The notes under the pieces are model-generated. The model had not been told where the DNA came from. It saw nothing but the letters and a program-made list of their open reading frames with translations, and did not search any database. Below, in pieces: positions 62,081 through 64,000 of a DNA stretch of 64,000 bases (positions within the stretch are counted from its first letter, which is position 1; every line of letters begins with the position of its first letter). Source of the DNA: a bacterium (GTDB taxonomy: Bacteria; Planctomycetota; UBA1135; UBA2386). The translations under genes were made by a program, and so were the position numbers. The stretch covers positions 240,910 to 304,909 of the forward strand of contig JAUILN010000010.1 of the NCBI GenBank assembly GCA_030432695.1, read 5' to 3'.

Positions 62081-62130
62081 TCGACGATCACCAAGAAGCG
62101 CGGAGCTTCGATCATGCGCCGCGGTTCACG
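62081..62130. repeat. Diverged 50-base repeat, copy 2
   Basis: Partner of 54660-54709. Here the minus-strand frame is open (MIEAPRFLVIVD) and runs into the tandem-domain gene, but the ribosome site supports the later ATG 61986, so this part is probably not translated. It lies between that gene and the IS110 remnant. Confidence 0.5.
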
Positions 62131-62193
62131 GCGTGCGGACGACGGCCCGGTCGCCTCGTTCGACGTCTACGCTGCCACGGGGAGTGGTGAGTG

Positions 62194-62440
62194 TCAGGTC
62201 AGTCCGTCGTGGATGCGCGACAGCTCTCGTACTTGGATCACCCACGCGGCATCCGGCCGCAGCTTGCGGTAGGCGCGAGGGTCGGTGCGCAGCGAGCTGG
62301 CGAGTCCGAGTGCGTCCCGTCGATCGTCCTTGCTTCACCTGCCGTTCGGCAACCACCTCGCCCTGCACGTCGAGAACGCAGACGTGGTGCATCTCCGTCG
62401 CCCAGTCGACTCCGACGAATAGGGGCTTGTCTTCGGTCAT
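62194..62440 (-). pseudogene. IS110-family transposase remnant
   Basis: The first ~36 residues (MTEDKPLFVGVDWATEMHHVCVLD, then EVVAERQVK) are the N-terminus of a DEDD transposase of the IS110 type, with the first catalytic Asp in GVDWA. The frame then changes: in another frame the following DNA reads LGLASSLRTDPRAYRKLRPD and IQVRELSRIHDGLT before a stop (62194-62196), which matches the segment that normally lies some 60 residues further on. So an internal deletion and loss of the C-terminal half have destroyed the gene. Confidence 0.8.
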
Positions 62441-62714
62441 CTTGGCTACCGCTCGGGATCAGGATGCTCGACGACACCGCGTTCACCGGCTGCCCTGCAC
62501 GGGCGCTCGAGGCGCACCCGACCAGGGCGCCGGTCGCCAAGGCCGCGAGCTGCAGGACAGGGATCGTCGCAGGGTGGCGTGTCGCATCCTGCGAGACGGG
62601 ACCTCCGACGGGTAGGAGAGAGGACTTGCAAGGCGGGCACCACGCGGTTCGACTCGCCGCTCCTGCCTCCCAGGACACTGGGGGCACAAACCCGCTGCCC
62701 CGGAGCGCAAGGCC

Positions 62715-63314
62715 ATGACCGATATCGAGATCCTGCCCGCGAACAGCGACAAGAAGCCCTTCCAGGTGCGTCAGGCCTGGATGGACAAGCCGGGTCCGGT
62801 GCCCTGGGTCCAGCACGGCAACGTGTTCCTGTCGCTGTTCGAAACCGGCGAGGACTCCTGGCCGCCGGTGGTGAGGCAGGTGGCCGGGGGCAAGGCGTCC
62901 CTGTTCACCATCCTGACCGGCCGCCACGGCAGCAACATGCAGCTCACCACGGCAGGCGGACAGTTCACCCAGGTCAAGGACCCCGATCACCTGGTCCAGG
63001 ACCAGATCAAGGTGGCGGGGCTCTCGAGGCAGCTCCCCGACGGCAGCGACCTGATGCTGCTGGACGTGACCGACGAGGACTTCAACACCAAGCGCCGGCT
63101 GCGCAGCATCGTGCGTCAGCTCGTGGACGCCAACCGCTACGTGATCCTCGCCTGGTGCTTCTCGATCTACGCCTTCAAGACCGTCTCGGCGAAGAAGATC
63201 GAGGAGCTCGGCGACGACGCCGCGGGGGTCCAGCAGTACATGAAGACCCAGCACCCGAACCTCCTGGACCAGAGCGTCAAGGACATCATCCAGAGCGACT
63301 GGACGCCCCTGTAG
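62715..63314 (+). CDS. Hypothetical protein of unknown family
   Basis: A 199-residue, Lys- and Asp-rich soluble protein (MTDIEILPANSDKKPFQVRQ). The lower GC and richer Lys/Asn content than its neighbours suggest a different history. Visible traits: PWVQHGNVFLSLFETGEDSWPPVV, an FTILTGRHGSNMQL stretch, DLMLLDVTDEDFNTKRRLRSIV and a C-terminal helix pair (AAGVQQYMKTQHPNLLDQSVKDIIQ). No signal peptide; one mildly hydrophobic segment (YVILAWCFSIYAF) that is probably buried. Family not recognised. It is flanked by two transposase remnants, so it may be cargo of a mobile region. Confidence 0.65.
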   Translation: MTDIEILPANSDKKPFQVRQAWMDKPGPVPWVQHGNVFLSLFETGEDSWPPVVRQVAGGKASLFTILTGRHGSNMQLTTAGGQFTQVKDPDHLVQDQIKVAGLSRQLPDGSDLMLLDVTDEDFNTKRRLRSIVRQLVDANRYVILAWCFSIYAFKTVSAKKIEELGDDAAGVQQYMKTQHPNLLDQSVKDIIQSDWTPL

Positions 63315-63317
63315 TTC

Positions 63318-63551
63318 TCAGCGCCAGTCGAGCCACTGCACCGCCACGCTGCGGGCCAGGGTGTCCGTACCCGGATCGGTGCGGTGCAGGGCCTCGACGA
63401 GCTCGAGGATGTGCACCGAGCCGCGCCCCAGGGCCTCCTCGAATAGCGCCGACCAGGGCGGTGGGTCGTCGCGCAGGTGCACATCGGCCCGGTGGGGTCG
63501 GCCCAGGGCCGCGCGCAGGAGTTCCTGCAGGGCGGCGCCGGGATCCGTGGC
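63318..63551 (-). pseudogene. 3' remnant of an unidentified gene
   Basis: The minus strand keeps ~75 coherent residues before a TGA-type stop (ALQELLRAALGRPHRADVHL, SALFEEALGRGSVHILELVE, TDTLARSVAVQWLDWR). The upstream part is replaced at a 48-base repeat copy by IS91-like sequence in another frame, so the start is lost. The family is not recognised. Confidence 0.45.
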
Positions 63552-63599
63552 GGCGCGTAGGAAGCACAAGCTGCGTTGTGGAGCCCAGCCCCGGCGAGC
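63552..63599 (-). repeat. 48-base repeat, copy 3, at a transposase junction
   Basis: Best pair with 58228-58275 (40 of 48). It lies exactly between the truncated unknown gene (left) and the IS91-like transposase fragment (right), so it may be an end or recombination junction of the element. Confidence 0.55.
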
Positions 63600-63856
63600 C
63601 GGACCGCACCGACCCCCTCCAGCGGCTCGAACACCACCAGCTTCGTGCCGTCCTTCCACGGCCGCTCGAGCCGATACACCACCTTCCCGTCACGAGTCCA
63701 CGCCAGGCGCGACTCGTCCAGCGCGGGGCGCAGCGCATACCGGCACAGCCGCTCCAACGCGTCTCCCCGTCCTTCCGCCACGCGCGTCCTCGCCGGAATC
63801 TCGGCGACTCTCGTGGGCGAGACGCGCCTTCTCCTCCCCCACTCGTCGCACCCCAA
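63600..63856 (-). pseudogene. IS91-like transposase fragment
   Basis: The minus strand encodes LERLCRYALRPALDESRLAW and GKVVYRLERPWKDGTKLVVFEPLE, the well-conserved L-x-R-L-C-R-Y-x-x-R-P ... V-x-Y-x-L-(K/R)-R-P-W-x-D-G-T-x-x-x-V-F-x-P-x-E block in the second half of IS91-type transposases. It begins without the catalytic N-terminal half and ends at the repeat on its left, so it is a fragment. Confidence 0.7.
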
Positions 63857-63866
63857 GTCGGATTCC

Positions 63867-64000
63867 GTGACGCCCGAGGAGTATCTCGCCCGTCAGCGCG
63901 TGGCCGAGTCGAGGTCAGAGCACTTTGCCGGCGAGATGTTCGCGATGAGTGGAGGGTCGCGCGCGCACTACACCAGCTGTGTCAACTTGATTCGGGAAGC
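63867..64000 (+). CDS. Uma2-family (DUF820) endonuclease-like protein, 3' partial
   Basis: The window ends after 44 codons. From GTG 63867 the protein starts with TPEEYLARQRVAESRSEHFAGEMFAMSGGSRAHYTSCVNLIRE, a clear match to the Uma2 start (M-T-x-E-E-Y-L-x-x-E-R-x-x-E-x-K-x-E-Y-x-x-G-E-V-x-A-M-x-G-A-S-x-x-H). The family has a PD-(D/E)xK-like fold and is widespread in planctomycetes and cyanobacteria, with unknown targets. It lies at the edge of the mobile-element tract. Confidence 0.8.
   Translation, partial: MTPEEYLARQRVAESRSEHFAGEMFAMSGGSRAHYTSCVNLIRE

Overview
The window is a very GC-rich bacterial chromosome segment with dense, mostly real genes and many long antisense shadow frames. Gene content points to a planctomycete-type organism: a protein joining ThuA, PVC-type membrane-bound dehydrogenase and cytochrome c domains; ELWxTDGTxAGT repeat protein; carboxypeptidase-regulatory-like surface proteins; an ECF sigma factor fused to such repeats; a sulfatase; and few Shine-Dalgarno sites. 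This taxonomic call is inference from gene families. No rRNA, tRNA or CRISPR array was seen.

Layout. 1-1.9 kb: partial repeat surface protein. 2.0-6.2 kb: three-gene coiled-coil/membrane operon (DUF6384-like). 6.2-14.1 kb: polysaccharide genes (GT2, SGNH hydrolase, ExoD-like, two near-duplicate GT4 enzymes flanking an epimerase) plus a DUF1206 membrane protein. 14.2-15.7 kb: a retron-type reverse transcriptase with, directly upstream, a folded segment that has the architecture of a retron msr-msd RNA. 15.8-24.4 kb: cyclodeaminase-like gene and AraC regulator, divergent from a sugar-catabolic operon (ThuA/PVC/cytochrome, Gfo/Idh/MocA, sugar isomerase, MFS). 24.4-29.2 kb: large regulatory-repeat protein, an orphan, and a DUF4143-type ATPase whose start lies beside two palindromes. 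29.3-38.7 kb: a long minus-strand run, HrpB helicase at its end and a MacB-like tripartite export system before it. 38.9-47.0 kb: small transporter, secreted alpha/beta hydrolase, the sigma-factor fusion, an SRPBCC/ArsR pair preceded by three tandem palindromes, and a secreted protein. 47.2-54.5 kb: Lhr helicase, a DUF234-type ATPase, NUDIX hydrolase, sulfatase.

54.5-64.0 kb is an unstable accessory tract: decayed IS91-like and IS110-like transposase pieces, a broken prolyl-oligopeptidase-type gene, diverged short repeats, unknown genes, a TPR-like protein with two tandem nucleoside-deoxyribosyltransferase/TIR-like domains (a candidate defence or signalling effector), and a Uma2-type nuclease gene cut by the window edge.

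The best candidate for a new system is the reverse transcriptase plus its structured upstream RNA (14221-15718); the second is the tandem-domain protein at 60010-61986 with its translationally coupled small membrane protein. All functional assignments rest on recognised motifs read by eye; no database search was run.
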